NCBI GenBank assembly: GCA_003427395.1 | Contig: BFEA01000162.1 | Span: 1,376,709 to 1,440,708, forward strand | Direction: 5' to 3' | Length of the DNA stretch: 64,000 bases | Source: Chara braunii | Taxonomy: Eukaryota > Streptophyta > Charophyceae > Charales > Characeae | Shown here: positions 53,115 through 62,690 of the stretch, piece by piece | Layout of the letters: each line of letters begins with the position of its first letter | Numbering within the stretch: the first letter of the stretch is position 1 | Position numbers and translations under genes: made by a program | The notes under the pieces: generated by a model | The model's database searches: none | The model's input: only the letters and a program-made list of their open reading frames with translations | What the model was told of the DNA's origin: nothing

Positions 53115-53225
53115 TTTTGAATTCGGGTGTGTCCTTCCCTGAATTTGGACTGAAGCATGGGTGTGTCTTCCCCCAAAACAAAACACACCCTGATAACGAA
53201 GGGTCTGTCTTGTTTGTTTCTTGCC
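53115..53225. repeat. Right arm of the 1.26-kb-spaced inverted repeat
   Basis: Inverted partner of 51745-51855, beginning TTTTGAATTCGGGTGTGTCC. One base is added in a G run and a few substitutions are present, so the duplication is not brand new. Confidence 0.8.
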
Positions 53226-54168
53226 TTTCGTGCATTTCCGAACTACGGGCCTGCCAGTACTGCTTTGTCGTGTTTTTATGCCTTTTCAAACTCAAAAGCT
53301 GCCGATCCACGCTTGTTTCTTTCAGGTTTTTTTATTTTCGTACTGTTTTGGAGAGGGCTGCCGAATAGGCCATCATCTTTGCAAGTTGTTTTCCTTATCT
53401 TTCCTTCCTCAATCCCTCTCGGGTGCATGTGCCTACCAGTCTGTGCTTTGGCTTTTATCTGCCAATTGTGCCTAAACAAATTCATGTTCACGTGCATTCT
53501 GCCCAAGGCAGCCATCATGCACTTAGAGTAATATCATGTTCATCTGCATTCTGCCCAAGGAAGAGATCATGCACCTGGACAAATTCATGCTAATGTGCAT
53601 TTCGCCCACGGCATCCATGCAGAAGCAGTCCTGAAGAACCCCTACCATCTGCGAACTAAGACACTCCACTGCAGAAAGAGAAGGAACAAATAGACGCCAT
53701 GTGGCAATTACAGTTCGTCCCTGTTTTCAAGATCTTATACAAAAGGGAAGGGAAGAGGGTGGTGGGAGGTGGACAGAGGGCTAGAGGGGGCGAGGGGGGG
53801 GAGGGGGGCCCCGGGGGGCAGAGTGGGGAAGTGGATTGCTGCATATGATTAACTAAGATACTCCACCGCTGACAGCAGAGGAACAAATAGGCGCCATGTG
53901 GCAATTACAATTTCTACCTGTTTTCAATCAGACGGCCCAGGAATACACCCCTCATAGTAGACTAGGGCCCCTTTTTTCCAACAAAGAAAAAAGAAAAGGA
54001 AAGGAAAAGAAAGGATTCAAAAGTGGAGGGAAGAGGGCGGTGGGAGGTAGAGGGGGGACACAGTGGGGAAGTGGATTGCTGCATATGATTATCAGGGCGC
54101 AGACTATTCAGGTCCATGGTGGTGGCTGTGATCAACACACGATAACTCCGTGGTGGTTGCCCATCAAC
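53226..54168. other. Unassigned DNA with local duplications
   Basis: A segment beginning GCATTCTGCCCAAGG is repeated at about 53497 and 53548. A block including CCACTGC-GA--GAG-AACAAATAG-CGCCATGTGGCAATTAC occurs at about 53666 and 53862, followed in both cases by GTGGGGAAGTGGATTGCTGC downstream (53824 and 54063). No gene is recognised. Confidence 0.45.
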
Positions 54169-54179
54169 ACACTATAAGA

Positions 54180-54295
54180 TTCTTTTTTTTCTTTTTTCTT
54201 TTGGACCATTTCTTGATTAATGCATGTCATCCTTGCGCAGATGCCATGCTAGTCTTCTGTGTATCGTTCCAATCATAAGTGATGTCCCGAAGGAC
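54180..54295 (-). pseudogene. U6 snRNA retropseudogene, near full length, with target duplication
   Basis: Minus strand: GTCCTTCGGGACATC 5' stem, ATTGGAACGATACACAGAAG, CTAGCATGGC, TGCGCAAGGATGACATGC and AAGAAATGGTCC, then an A/G tail. It is nearly complete but lacks a clean poly(T) terminator. ACAGAGA again reads ACACAGA. CACTATAAGAT (54169-54179) and CACTATAGGAT (54296-54306) flank it, 10 of 11 identical, so it was retroposed. Confidence 0.87.
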
Positions 54296-54475
54296 CACTA
54301 TAGGATGCTACCTTTTTTTCCCCCAAGTTGTGCATTCAGTGAAGTTTTATTTTTGTCATGTGAGCAAGGCCCCAATGATGCTTTTGAGAGCATGGACCTG
54401 GTGACTATTGCTGCCAGAGTCCTGCTTCCCAAAGACAAACATATCACAGATGCAGCTTGCCCCTAAGACTCCATT

Positions 54476-54560
54476 TCTTTTCTTTTCTTTCTTTTTCTTT
54501 TTCTTTCTTCTTCTTCTTCTTCTTCTTCTTCTTCTTCTTCTTCTTCTTTTTCTTTTCATC
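54476..54560. repeat. (TTC)n/TTTC-rich microsatellite
   Basis: TTTCT units grade into about 14 TTC units. No function is visible. Confidence 0.9.
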
Positions 54561-55560
54561 ATCCACCTGGCCTACTGTAGGGAGTGATATGAGCACCTCC
54601 CTATAGTATTCATAAGACTATTTCTTAGTTAGGGTGCTGAGACTCTATTCCTCAGTTCCGGTGCTCTGACATTCTATTTCTAGCTACCATGCCAGAGAAT
54701 CCACCTGCCTGACTCCATAGCATCCACACACATACCATGTCAACCTTTTCTTTTAATAGTTTTTTTGTAAAACTTCAAGCGATGGAATGTTCTTCTCAGG
54801 GGCCTCGTCCCACTAGCAGATTGGTTGAATGGCCCGATGAGAACTCGATCACTTATGACACGGAAGGACACAGGAATGCCGTTGACGCACGTGAATCACG
54901 TAGTTTCTAGGATAGGAATGTCGTTGACGCATGTAAATCGCGTAGTTTCTAGGAATAGAAAACATGTGCCTTTTATTTTTGGCCTTTTCTGCTTTGGGGG
55001 AGCTTTTTCAATAGATCGTAGTAGAGGCTAGATGCTAGGCATCGGGGAGGTGCCTGTCGCTGTACTCAACCAGTGGGGAGATCAGATGGTTTGTGACAGC
55101 CCCAAGGACAGTCTCCTCCAGGGGGCATCATCCGTGAACTCTTTTTTGTTATCCTAATCAGATCGCAAATCGATCCCTACAGCGGAGCAACCCAGACCCG
55201 TCTCTGGACCTAGACCTACACCAACCCGTGCCTTCCGAGAGTGTCAGATGAGTGTCCCCCTCCAGGCGCTACCATAGGGACACCCCGAATTCTCGAGGAT
55301 GACCTGGACGCAGGAGGGGTGACGAATATGTGGTCATTCCCCACCTGTACCAGATCTAGCAGACTCTATGGGTGTCTACCACCCTTCTACTATCAACGCG
55401 ACGACCCACCCTCCCCTCCCTAAGATGAGACCCCTCCCCAGACACCCCTCTGCAGATTCACACCCCAATCGACCCCCTCAACGGGAACACAGATGGGTAC
55501 CAGCCCGGATGAAGCCCAGCCCGCAAGCATCGTAAGATAGACATGAGGCCCGCCCTTGGG
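54561..55560. other. Unassigned DNA
   Basis: No gene is recognised. A short direct repeat, GGAATGTCGTTGACGC-TG--AATC-CGTAGTTTCTAGGA-AG, is present twice at about 54870-54965. Confidence 0.4.
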
Positions 55561-55568
55561 AATCGTAT

Positions 55569-55772
55569 TTGCCTAACACCCAACCCTTACTACTAATCGT
55601 GGGGGGTGTAGAGAGCCGAGCCAGACCGGGACCAGGATCTTACAACGTAATAGTGATTAAGGGGTCATGGATCCAATGGCACTGCCGAGCGGCGACAGCC
55701 CCTTGTGACAGCCACAAATGCTGCCAAGAGAAGGCATTTGGGACGACCCTGCCTGATCCTGCCAGTGGGTAG
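55569..55772 (+). pseudogene. Possible retroelement coding scrap
   Basis: A 67-codon frame contains LLLIVGGVESRARPGPGSYN, loosely like the G-x-x-E-x-N-P-G-P phrases near the N-termini of some retroelement polyproteins (2A-like). The essential N-P-G-P is not intact. Upstream 55241-55560 has Pro-rich open frames without known domains. Weak call. Confidence 0.2.
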
Positions 55773-57440
55773 ACAACGCCATCCCAAAGTTACAGCAATT
55801 GCTATCAAAATCAAAGAATATGTTCGCTTGTTCTTCTTTATTTTTTTTTAAGCTGTCTTCTCCTCATCGGGAGACAGCTGTATACGTATATTTTCTCTCA
55901 ATTTTTAACTGGCTTCTGCCAAGTCATGCTAGGAGAGAAAATTGAATGAGTGAACAGTGATTCTGTTTGAAGATGTGCTCAGTGATTCTGTTGGAAGATG
56001 TGAGTGGAAGTACACTGAGAATCATCATTCTCTCCAGCCTCCACCCGTTTCCCTTTGGTTCGTGATTGCATCCTGCCACGCGCATTGTCCACACTTGTTT
56101 CAGAAAAGAGAGACGCCCTATCCCCTTCCCACGGCATGTTTCACTCACACAGCGTCAGACTTATTTTGAAAATAGATACAAACGCTTTTTGTAGCATTTG
56201 AAGTCTGAACCCAGTCTCGTTGAGAAGCCAGTCAGTAATCCAATAGAAGTCCGAACCCAGCGCGCCACGTGCAGTCTCCAACGTCACTTACAAGTCCATG
56301 TCTCGATCATATGCACAACTCAAGAGTATCGTCTCATCAAAGAAGAGCATGAGAGGAGAAAAAGAGGAGAGAAGAGTCTCAGTGGTAATCAATGTACGTC
56401 TCTCTCTCACTCCCACTTCCACTTTGGGCTTCTCCCCTATCACTACCTCAACAATGTATGTTCGATCTGACATCCCCTGACATAATCACTGTGCAGATCA
56501 TCACAGGGCGCCCATCCTCCCTCCACGTCCGCAATAAAATAGGGAGGATGGCACAGCACTTCCTCACCTTCATGGAGATCAGCAGCAGATCACACGTGTC
56601 GTCGCCAGGTAAGTCCAGGTAAGCTTCCCCTCATCTCGCGTCAGTCTCACAGCCCAGATCCTCCTCCTCGCAAATCCTCGTCACCTAGTCTACATCTATG
56701 CGGCCGTGGCTGCACCAACATAATCTGCCTCCATGCCAACACCCTCCAGAAGTGTCTGGTGACTGCATTCGTCCTCAGCAGCCTTGCGATACAGCACTAC
56801 CATCAAGCCAGGTTAAGGCAGAATCCTTCCCCAGTGTCTGACTGTCCTTTTATAGCATTGACCAGTGTCGACTGGCGTGGACCAGTCTCCCCCCTTCGAC
56901 GGCATCGACGCTCCAGATTTGCCCGATCTCAACGCCCTGGATGCAGCCTTGAAGCAGAGGTACCTTTTCCCAGTCGGGACTGGAATCTCCTGGATACCTG
57001 CAGACAACCGTTGATGTGCATCTGATCTATGGCCGAGGCTGTCTATTGGGTTGAGTTTGACTTCGGTCCTCCTTTCCCCGTCCTCGGTCTGACTCTTGAT
57101 TTTCCAAGAGTCAACTACCTCACGTGGGACCGCTGGACACTGTTTTTGGCCCAGGCCCTCATACCCCTGGACCTTAGGCCCTTTACTACGCATTTCTCAG
57201 ACTTAGGGCGTGATCTTTGACCCCTCTTTCTGGCCTTTTGACCAAAAGTTCCGACCCATGCCTGTGGCAATGTGGATCTGAAGTTCTGAACTGAGTTTAT
57301 TTCACATTTCTTTTGCTTTTTTAATAATTTCTCAACGCTAGAAAGCATGTCACACAGCACTATTATTTTCAATCCACGCCTGGAAGTGGAACGAGGACCA
57401 GAAGAGATGTTGCGAAAACGGAGAAGAAAAGGAAAGGGCA
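55773..57440. other. Unassigned DNA with a perfect 5' splice-site sequence
   Basis: CGCCAG|GTAAGT occurs at about 56605-56614 and a second GTAAGC follows 10 nt later. An open frame at 56392-56622 precedes it, but its product is not recognised. Another pair of frames at 56759-57025 and 57029-57220 has no known domain. It may hold a decayed gene or retroelement; nothing is certain. Confidence 0.3.
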
Positions 57441-57457
57441 GACAAAAGCCGTCAGCT

Positions 57458-57607
57458 GTCCTCCCGTTAAAATTGGAATGATATAGAGGAGATCATCAGC
57501 TCGAGTTGTCCCTTTCTAAAAGAAAGAAAAAAAAAAAAAAAGAGACTAGCATGGCCACTTCGCGGCAGCGCAAGGACGACACATAAATCATGAAACGGTC
57601 TGAATTA
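57458..57607 (+). pseudogene. U6 snRNA copy interrupted by a 51-nt A-rich insert
   Basis: U6 text is GTCCTCCCG then AAAATTGGAATGATATAGAG, then after the insert GACTAGCATGGCC, GCGCAAGGACGACACA and a diverged 3' end. The insert (about 57493-57543) lies between the ACAGAGA-box position (here ATAGAGG) and the AGC triad and ends in a ~17-nt A tract. It does not begin with GT, so it is not a standard intron; it looks like a retroposed scrap. No flanking duplication was found for the U6 copy. Confidence 0.75.
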
Positions 57608-57694
57608 TTCTATATTGAAAAAAGGCCTGCAGCATATTGTGGACAGTAGCACTGCACGCTGGCCAGTCTGAAGCACACGAAGGAATCAATTTAA

Positions 57695-57815
57695 GCTGCC
57701 AGTACCTTTCCCATATGTCGGCCGCAGGCAGTTTCGGAGGCCCTTTCCCGCTTGGCTTCCGAATATCTATACCAGCACGACTTTTATTCTCAAGCGGGGA
57801 AAGGTACCTGGTGGT
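57695..57815. mobile_element. TTAA-flanked MITE (121 bp)
   Basis: TTAA at 57691-57694 and 57816-57819; ends GCTGCCAGTACCTTTCCC and complement of ACCACCAGGTACCTTTCCCC. A second TTAA-type left end (ACTGCCAGTACCTCGTGCAG) starts at once at 57820, sharing the TTAA, but its right end was not found. Confidence 0.7.
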
Positions 57816-58261
57816 TTAAACTGCCAGTACCTCGTGCAGCTATTTTTTTGGGACCTCCCGCGTGCTCGAAGGTCCCCCACAGGGTCGCACAGCTTCAGGC
57901 TGGCCTCGATTTTCGAAGCAGGAGAAGCGAGGTCAGCAGTTGTGATTTTTGCCCTCCCTGTCAGTGCTTTGTGTTTTATCTGGAAAACCATGGACGGAAA
58001 AGCAGGTTGTGGCACATAGAAAAGATATTGTGATTCCTCTGCGCGTCGAACAACAAAGATTGCAGCGCAAGCACTCTTCCCTGCTACGAGACGCACAATT
58101 GAAAGTGGATGCAATGCAGGCCGCCGCGAAGCAATGCGCCTGCCTATGCTGCAATGCTAGCTCCTACACAAACAACTAAAAAAAAATCATGGTAAGAAGT
58201 AATAACACAAGTAAAGTTAGTAAGCCCGAAGTATGTCAGAGTTGACAGACCTCACTCTCTT

Positions 58262-58400
58262 CTCTTTTCTTTTTTTTTTACGCTTCCTGGGGGTTCCACT
58301 TAAGGGGGTGATAAGAGGCCCCTCCTTATGTGGCACCCTATATTGAAGGCTTGGTGGGGAGCAGCACCTGCTGGAAAACCGGTCCAGCGTCCCACTATGA
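58262..58400 (-). mobile_element. Hairpin cassette with extension and A-tail (minus)
   Basis: Complement: GGGACGCTGGACCGGTTTTC then CAGC, the CTCCCCACCAAGCC box, an extension with CTCTTATCACCCCCTTAAGT, and an A-rich tail at 58262-58280. Same subtype as 48739-48893. Confidence 0.6.
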
Positions 58401-58407
58401 TACAAGA

Positions 58408-58452
58408 GTGCCTGAGTATGTCTGAGTATGTCTGAGTATGTCTGAGTATGCC
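58408..58452. repeat. 10-bp tandem repeat TGAGTATGTC
   Basis: Four near-identical units in a row, the last changed to TGAGTATGCC. Confidence 0.9.
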
Positions 58453-58459
58453 TGGGACC

Positions 58460-59125
58460 ACCTACGATTGTCTGAGAACCTTTTTTCTCACTGCGGAGCA
58501 GCAGAATTGATTACCTTGCCTGGTTGGGCAGGGGAATGACTGCCAGCTCAACAGGAATATCCTCCAGAGTATCAAACAGCAGCTAGGTCAGTCTGCTCTG
58601 AGGCCGTCTGACAGGATGTGATGACCCAAGCAGCCAGATCCTTCTGTTCCGAAAGACAGCACATACACTCATGATGTATTTGTGATCTTTGTTCTGTCTA
58701 CGCTCGCGGACTTTCCCTCCTACGTAACATGGGAGAGGGGAAGAGTGGCCACTTTCCTCTACACAACATGCTGCAAATATCTGGACTGCTTTTGTGGGCT
58801 ATATACACATTCAGAGTGAGACTGATCCAGCATGTTGAACGTATCAGGACAGCAACAGCCCCAGATACACTTTCCCTGTTGTGCAGTGGAGTGAGGGCTT
58901 TATTGTGGCAGAAAACAATCACGGCTGACATTGCCTCCCATTGTGACTGACGAATTTTCCTCCAATCGCGCTGTACTGAAAAATCCGTAACAAGTTTCAC
59001 CGAAAGTAACGGCTGCTGCCAACAGCACAGCCAAAGCCACCCCTCATCCTTCTTTTTTTTCTTTTTCTTTTCTTTTTTCGGTTAACTCGTCTCTTTTTTT
59101 TTGCGTTTCTTTTTTACTTTCTTAT
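58460..59125. other. Unassigned DNA
   Basis: No gene or repeat family was recognised apart from T-rich stretches near 59050-59100. Confidence 0.4.
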
Positions 59126-59131
59126 TCTTAA

Positions 59132-59309
59132 AGCACCAGTACATGTGCACCTGGGCCGCGGGCCTGACACCTCAAATTCTGGAGGCGCGAAACGAAACCG
59201 TGACCGCCGATCGAATTTATCAAGGGCGGGCGCGGCGTTTGACGTTTCGGCCTCTTTTTCTTGTGGCAACAAGTTTCGGACTGCAAGGCTGGGGCCGTGT
59301 ACTGGTGGT
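59132..59309. mobile_element. TTAA-flanked MITE (178 bp)
   Basis: TTAA at 59128-59131 and 59310-59313; ends AGCACCAGTACATG and complement of ACCACCAGTACACG. The inner core GACCGCCGATCGAATTTATC lies between GGCGCGAAACGAAAC and its near-complement, as in the copies at 26691 and 63028. Confidence 0.8.
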
Positions 59310-59313
59310 TTAA

Positions 59314-60224
59314 TGCAGCTCTTTCCTCAGCCTGTCCTCGCACAGCGTCGGGCACTGGCCACGGATAGGTTTGGCAGGGGCAGATCAAGAGTACTGGCGG
59401 CTTACACCACCAGGTCACTCAAACCTAAGTAAGTAGTGCTCTTACTGGTATTATACGCTGTAAGCGCTTTTTGGTTCGGGCCTGGGCCAGTAGTGAATGC
59501 GCCAGGGCACTTTGAAAAGGCACAGTTGAAGGCTCGCAAGCCTTCGAAGCTAGCTGGCTTTGTCAATTTAGGCTTGTGTGAACTGTTGGTTTGAGAAAAG
59601 CGCTCAGAGAAAATGAAGCCCACAAAGACACTTTTGTTGGAAATTTAGCAGTCACTTTGCAGCTACAGTCATCCACATCATAAGATTTTGTGTGTGTTGA
59701 CATTCTGTGCAACCAGAAACCCTTTGTTAGGAGAACGCACCCACGTGACAGGAATATCGGTGGACAGCCGGAGTGTCGTCTAGTTGCAGATCCCGCCTTC
59801 CACTAAATTCTTCGGGAGTACAACAGGGCCAGAAATGCGGCCAAGACAGCTGAGAGCAAAGACAGCTGGATCCGTGGACACTGACCATAGATAGCGAAGA
59901 TCGACGGGCAGAAGCAAAGAAATCCTCACTAGTAGCGGACTACCTTCTCTCCTCGACACAATGCCCAATCATCATCAACTACTTTAAGCTGGCTGTCTCG
60001 GGCAGATACATTCACGATGACCAGCTGATGTCACCAGGAGAAGAGGGTAGGAGAGAAAAGGTAGAAGCTGCAGCGAAGAATGGATAAGCGAGAGAAAAGA
60101 GCAGAATCTATTTCTCGTTTTTTTTTTTCATTATTGCAGCCGGAGAGAAGTTACCGTCTCCAAGTGGTGACTCTGCAGACTGAAAATGCATCAAACTGGG
60201 AAAATGCTAGATTAAAGGCATCTT
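59314..60224. other. Unassigned DNA
   Basis: No gene was recognised. GTACTGGCGGCTTA at 59391 resembles a decayed TTAA-type right end. Confidence 0.4.
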
Positions 60225-60310
60225 ATACCGTTCTCTGCCTTTTGGCTAAGATAAAGTGTCGGATCTGTTCGAGGAATTTAATATCTGATCCGTGCTCAGT
60301 CGGGCCAAAT
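60225..60310 (+). pseudogene. U2 snRNA-like sequence, 5' domain
   Basis: ATACCGTTCTCTGCCTTTTG then GCTAAGATAAAGTGTCGGAT and GAATTTAATATCTGATCC reproduce the 5' end of U2, including stem-loop I and the region past the branch-site pairing element. That element, GUAGUA in functional U2, reads GTCGGA here. The Sm site and 3' stem-loops are absent; an A-rich stretch follows at about 60320-60334. Probably a truncated retropseudogene. Confidence 0.82.
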
Positions 60311-60343
60311 GATAGTGGAAAAAAAAATAAAAAAGGCATCATT

Positions 60344-60518
60344 GGGTCTCACCACACCACTGTTGAAACGAGAAAATCACCTCTGCATCGTCCTCAGAAA
60401 GTGGCAAGATGCATCTATTGCTATAAATAGTAATGGATGCATCTTTGAATGATCTTTCCACTTTCTGTGGAAGATGCACTTGTGCTCTTCCCGTTTCGAC
60501 AGTAATGTGGCGAGGCCC
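60344..60518. mobile_element. Foldback MITE, GGGTCTCGC group (175 bp)
   Basis: Left end GGGTCTCACCACACCACTGT, right end complement of GGGCCTCGCCACATTACTGT, both followed by GAAACG. The centre contains GCTATAAATAGTAATGG and the arms pair through GGCAAGATGCATC/GATGCATCTTTG. Same plan as 44607-44774. It directly follows the U2-like sequence. Confidence 0.7.
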
Positions 60519-60723
60519 TTTGCTAGCCTCTACTCTTCAGCATGAAGCTCGACTCCCATTTGTCGGCATAACACCAACTGTAGGGGCACCGCCACAGACG
60601 TGGCAGTGCCCTGACAATTTATCTTTGGCGGTTAAAGGAGTACAAACAATGACAGGGAGGTTGAATCGGCTCCCAGAGTATTAGGGGTAAGGTACAAAAC
60701 ACCTGAGGGGTTCTGTGTTTTAA

Positions 60724-61177
60724 ACCACCAGTCTTCCAAGGCACTTTTTCTCCGGGGCTGGAAATGCCCTGCACCAAGGAAAAATGAACCGGCGCGGCCT
60801 CCCTTTTGCTGGCACCGCCAGCCATTTTGCGCCGGAGATGGCCGGTTCGTGGTGAGCCGGTTGAAACACGTGTCGGGTTTATTATCCCCACCAGAGCTTC
60901 ACATAGGGTGCTTTTGCGCCACTTTATTTCGCCATTTCGGCTGGTGATTACTGTAATATGAGTAGCGAGCCGACTTGCGCTCGGGCGGGGTTTTTTACTA
61001 CCTTCTTCATGTTGTCTATCCTCCTCCCTCCTCCCTTGTCGTCTTTTGCAGTTTCTGCATGGAATGATTGTCGCTCGTGGTTCTCATACTGCTGTTGCTG
61101 CGGAGGCCGAGCCCCGAAAGTGGCAGCTGCATGCAAGCTGCATATTTTTTTCCATACCGGGGAAACGTATCAGCGGT
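60724..61177. mobile_element. TTAA-flanked element, second subfamily (454 bp)
   Basis: TTAA at 60720-60723 and 61178-61181; left end ACCACCAGTCTTCC, right end complement of ACCGCTGATACGTTTCCCC. Interior phrases GGAAATGCCCTGCACCAAGG and CCAGCCATTTTGCGCC match 26330-26420. No transposase is visible. Confidence 0.6.
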
Positions 61178-61387
61178 TTAAACCACTGCTCCAACGGCGC
61201 CTGCACTGTTCATTTTCCTTGTCTTTTAAGTACCGTGCCCAAATTTACAGCACCCAGGCCCAGTAGACGTTCCATGGGGAAGTGTACCACAACTATTCTT
61301 CCTCATGGTGGCAATGTAAATTTCAGGCTCGGGGGTAACAGCAAATGTAGGTTTGTCAAAACAGGTCCAGATGGAGTGGTGGTTTAA

Positions 61388-61554
61388 ACCGCTAGTACAC
61401 GGACCCAGCCTTGCAGAAAGTTTTTGTCACCACAAGCAAAACTCGGAGGCGCCGCGCGGCCAGACCCGCCGTTGAAGAAAAAAAATCGGCAGCCTCCGAA
61501 GTGGTGCGGGTTTGATGCTGACACCTGCGGGCCGATATGTGGTGTACTGGTGCT
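61388..61554. mobile_element. TTAA-flanked MITE (167 bp)
   Basis: TTAA at 61384-61387 and 61555-61558; ends ACCGCTAGTACACGG and complement of AGCACCAGTACACC. Interior has CTTGCAGAAAGTTTTTGTCA and GGAGGCGCCGCGC...GGCAGCCTCC. A further GTGGTTTAA immediately left suggests insertion next to another copy's end. Confidence 0.7.
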
Positions 61555-61559
61555 TTAAG

Positions 61560-62186
61560 ATGTTCATAGTTCAAATCTATCGCCCAGAACAGAGAATCCT
61601 GGTAAGTGGACCCTTGGCCAAGCAGTGTGGCAGTTTCACCCTGCTGAGCCTGTGATGACAGACATTACGTCTCAGGAGTCAAATGCCATTTGAGTCTCAA
61701 TCTGCTTTTCACGAGCAGAGATGGTCGCCATGAACTGGTGGGCGTTCTCATGAACTTCTTATGACTGCCGTTACTGGTGTGTAACGCGAGATCATCTTGC
61801 CAAGCATTTCTACCTTCTAACAACAAAACTTATGAAAAAAATCGACAAAAAAAAAGGTTTGGCCCACAAAAAAAAGGCCGATATGCCAGGACTTCTCAAC
61901 TGAATCGGAAAATAATTCGGTCAGGAACAAGAGTGAGTCAGATGAATGACCTGATAGCCATAAGAGGGGCTACGGGGAATCGTGAATGTCCTGGAGACAA
62001 AGGATGGGCAAACCACACAAGATATAGTGATAACACCCTCTTCGTAACCTCCTCTGATGCGGTAGGTAGGCCGGGTGGATAAAGGCATCATGTACAGGAT
62101 AAGGGTGTTGTCACTGTTGTACAATAAAGGGCATCTGTGACGCACCAGCTTATGTGCATTCATTTCTCAGGGAACTGATACATGGG
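61560..62186. other. Unassigned DNA
   Basis: TAGTGATAACACCCT-TTC at 62025 and GATAAGGGTGTTGTCACTGT at 62099, together with GCCGGGTGGATAAAGGCATC, form a loose inverted pair over about 62020-62120. No gene. Confidence 0.4.
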
Positions 62187-62690
62187 GATGTCAGGGCATG
62201 CCCCACGAGGACCCAAAGTCCGCTAAAATTGCCAATGTGAGGAGGGCAGATTTGCAAACTTGGGGCCCAGGCGAGTCACACTGTTTGTGCAATTCAGAAA
62301 CGACATGGTCGCAGACGGTCTCGCAGCAGTGGCTGCAAATCCTTCACCCTTTTGCTTTTTTTTTTTAATTTCAATCCACTCTGTGAGCATACGCAATGGT
62401 CATTGCTTGAACTGGCAGTAGGAGCATTCTACGCGCCACAGGGCATACTCACACCAGGACCCGAAATCCGCTAAACTTGCCAACTTGGGAAGGGCAGATT
62501 TGCAAATTTCGGGCCCAGGGAAGTCACGCTGTTTGTGCAATTCAGAAAAGAGATCGCTGCAGCCGCCGGCACCTATTTTACAGTTTTGACCTTCAGACGG
62601 TCTAACAGCAGTGGCTGTAAATCCTTTACCCTTTCTCTCCTTTTTTTTTTCCATGTAGTCTGTGAACATATGCAATGGCCATTGCTTGAA
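62187..62690. repeat. Tandem duplication, period ~250 bp
   Basis: Units start at about 62187 and 62441. Shared phrases include AGGGCAGATTTGCAAA, CTGTTTGTGCAATTCAGAAA and AGCAGTGGCTG-AAATCCTT. The second unit begins with the clean transposon-like end GGGCATACTCACAC, and the first has a decayed version. Confidence 0.75.

Noticed and set aside
55748-55775. TGCCTGATCCTGCCAGTGGG looks like the start of 18S rRNA
   Set aside because: Only about 15 nt resemble the conserved rRNA 5' end, and the following sequence does not continue as 18S.
57493-57543. A spliceosomal intron in U6
   Set aside because: The insert lacks a GT start and a branch point and carries a long A tract, so a retroposed insert is more likely.
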